Below are positions 5,017 through 5,247 of a DNA stretch of 5,247 nucleotides, piece by piece. Below the pieces are notes generated by a model, which worked only from the letters and a program-made list of their open reading frames with translations, was not told the DNA's origin and searched no databases. A program made the translations under genes and the position numbers. The stretch is from Candidatus Pacearchaeota archaeon CG10_big_fil_rev_8_21_14_0_10_32_14. GTDB taxonomy: Archaea > Nanobdellota > Nanobdellia > Pacearchaeales > GW2011-AR1. Position 1 is the stretch's first letter, and every line of letters begins with the position of its first letter. The stretch is from the NCBI GenBank assembly GCA_002763085.1, contig PFCY01000011.1, positions 1 through 5,247 of the forward strand, given 5' to 3'.

Positions 5017-5025
5017 TTTATAAAT
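5017..5025 (-). promoter_or_regulatory. TATA-like box of the PRC-barrel gene
   Basis: ATTTATAAA on the minus strand, 22-30 bases before the ATG at 4995. It decides the start codon against the upstream in-frame TTG at 5016. Confidence 0.6.
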
Positions 5026-5144
5026 TTATCTATAAATGAAATATAGTGATTTAATTTAATTTTTGTGAGAATATCTTAATTTTATCGGGGTAAAACTCCC
5101 CCCACCCCATAGTTTCGTCTGGAGAAAGAGAGGGGAAATTTATC

Positions 5145-5247
5145 TTAGTTTAAAGTTAATAATAGGAAAAATAGGAAAAATAGGAATAAGAGTAATAATA
5201 GGAATAAGAGTAATGGTTATTTTAGTTTAAAGTTAATAATAGGAATA
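5145..5247. repeat. Nested A/G-rich repeat array running off the right edge
   Basis: The 24 bases at 5145-5168 (beginning TTAGTTTAAAG) recur exactly at 5222-5245, 77 bases later. Between them the sequence is built of nine-base units: AATAGGAAA twice (5161-5178), then the 18-base unit AATAGGAATAAGAGTAAT twice without change (5179-5196, 5197-5214). A further AATAGGAAT starts at 5238, suggesting that the array goes on outside the window. The array is upstream of the PRC-barrel gene and beyond its promoter. I see no gene in 5026-5247. Confidence 0.9.

Noticed and set aside
5087..5101. GGGG ... CCCC possible hairpin upstream of the PRC-barrel promoter
   Set aside because: Only four pairs next to a C-rich run; it could easily be chance.
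5149..5247. Open plus-strand frame through the edge repeat giving Asn/Arg/Lys/Ser-rich sequence
   Set aside because: It has no start codon, the 77-base period breaks the frame, and the nine-base unit alone explains the absence of stops.
1..5247. Search by eye for tRNA, rRNA, CRISPR arrays, transposases, integrases and known defence genes
   Set aside because: No cloverleaf, conserved rRNA segment, regularly spaced spacer-repeat pattern or enzyme motif was found; the repeats present are tandem without unique spacers.

Overview
The window looks like a piece of a small-genome, AT-rich archaeal chromosome, most probably from the DPANN group (Pacearchaeota/Woesearchaeota-like). Three things point there. 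Each start codon that I accept has a TATA-like element about 21-30 bases upstream and no room for a leader. The right-hand gene is a typical archaeal PRC-barrel protein. Several proteins have the 'coiled coil, variable linker, winged helix' or short winged-helix forms that I recall from those lineages. The lineage is inferred from recalled protein families, not from a marker gene.

Layout: all recognised genes lie on the minus strand except one. From left to right these are: a 5'-end fragment of an unrecognised helical protein (1-235); a 55-residue two-span membrane protein of the DUF3096 type (385-552); an unrecognised 108-residue protein (705-1031); a gene-poor stretch with a repeated GTTTAGAC-like motif (1061-1448); the single plus-strand gene, a coiled-coil/winged-helix protein (1478-2107); a purine-rich gene-free stretch (2108-2550); a second, convergent protein of the same plan with a long Pro/Asn/Gln linker encoded partly by simple sequence repeats (2551-3408); a short winged-helix protein (3539-3805); a protein resembling a DPANN SecB-like family (3966-4412); a degenerate ~41-bp tandem repeat (4518-4660); a PRC-barrel protein (4735-4995); and a nested A/G-rich repeat array running off the right edge (5145-5247).

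The genes do not form an obvious operon. Every gene has its own promoter-like box and is separated from the next by 130 bases or more. Three of the eight genes are predicted DNA-binding proteins, two of them with the same architecture and facing each other, so the centre of the window reads as a cluster of putative regulators or chromosome-associated proteins. No transposase, integrase, CRISPR array, tRNA or rRNA was seen. The most notable observations are the tetranucleotide repeat inside the linker of the 285-residue protein, where gain or loss of one unit would remove its winged-helix domain; the very regular TATA-to-start spacing, which also corrects two start codons; and several families of intergenic repeats.
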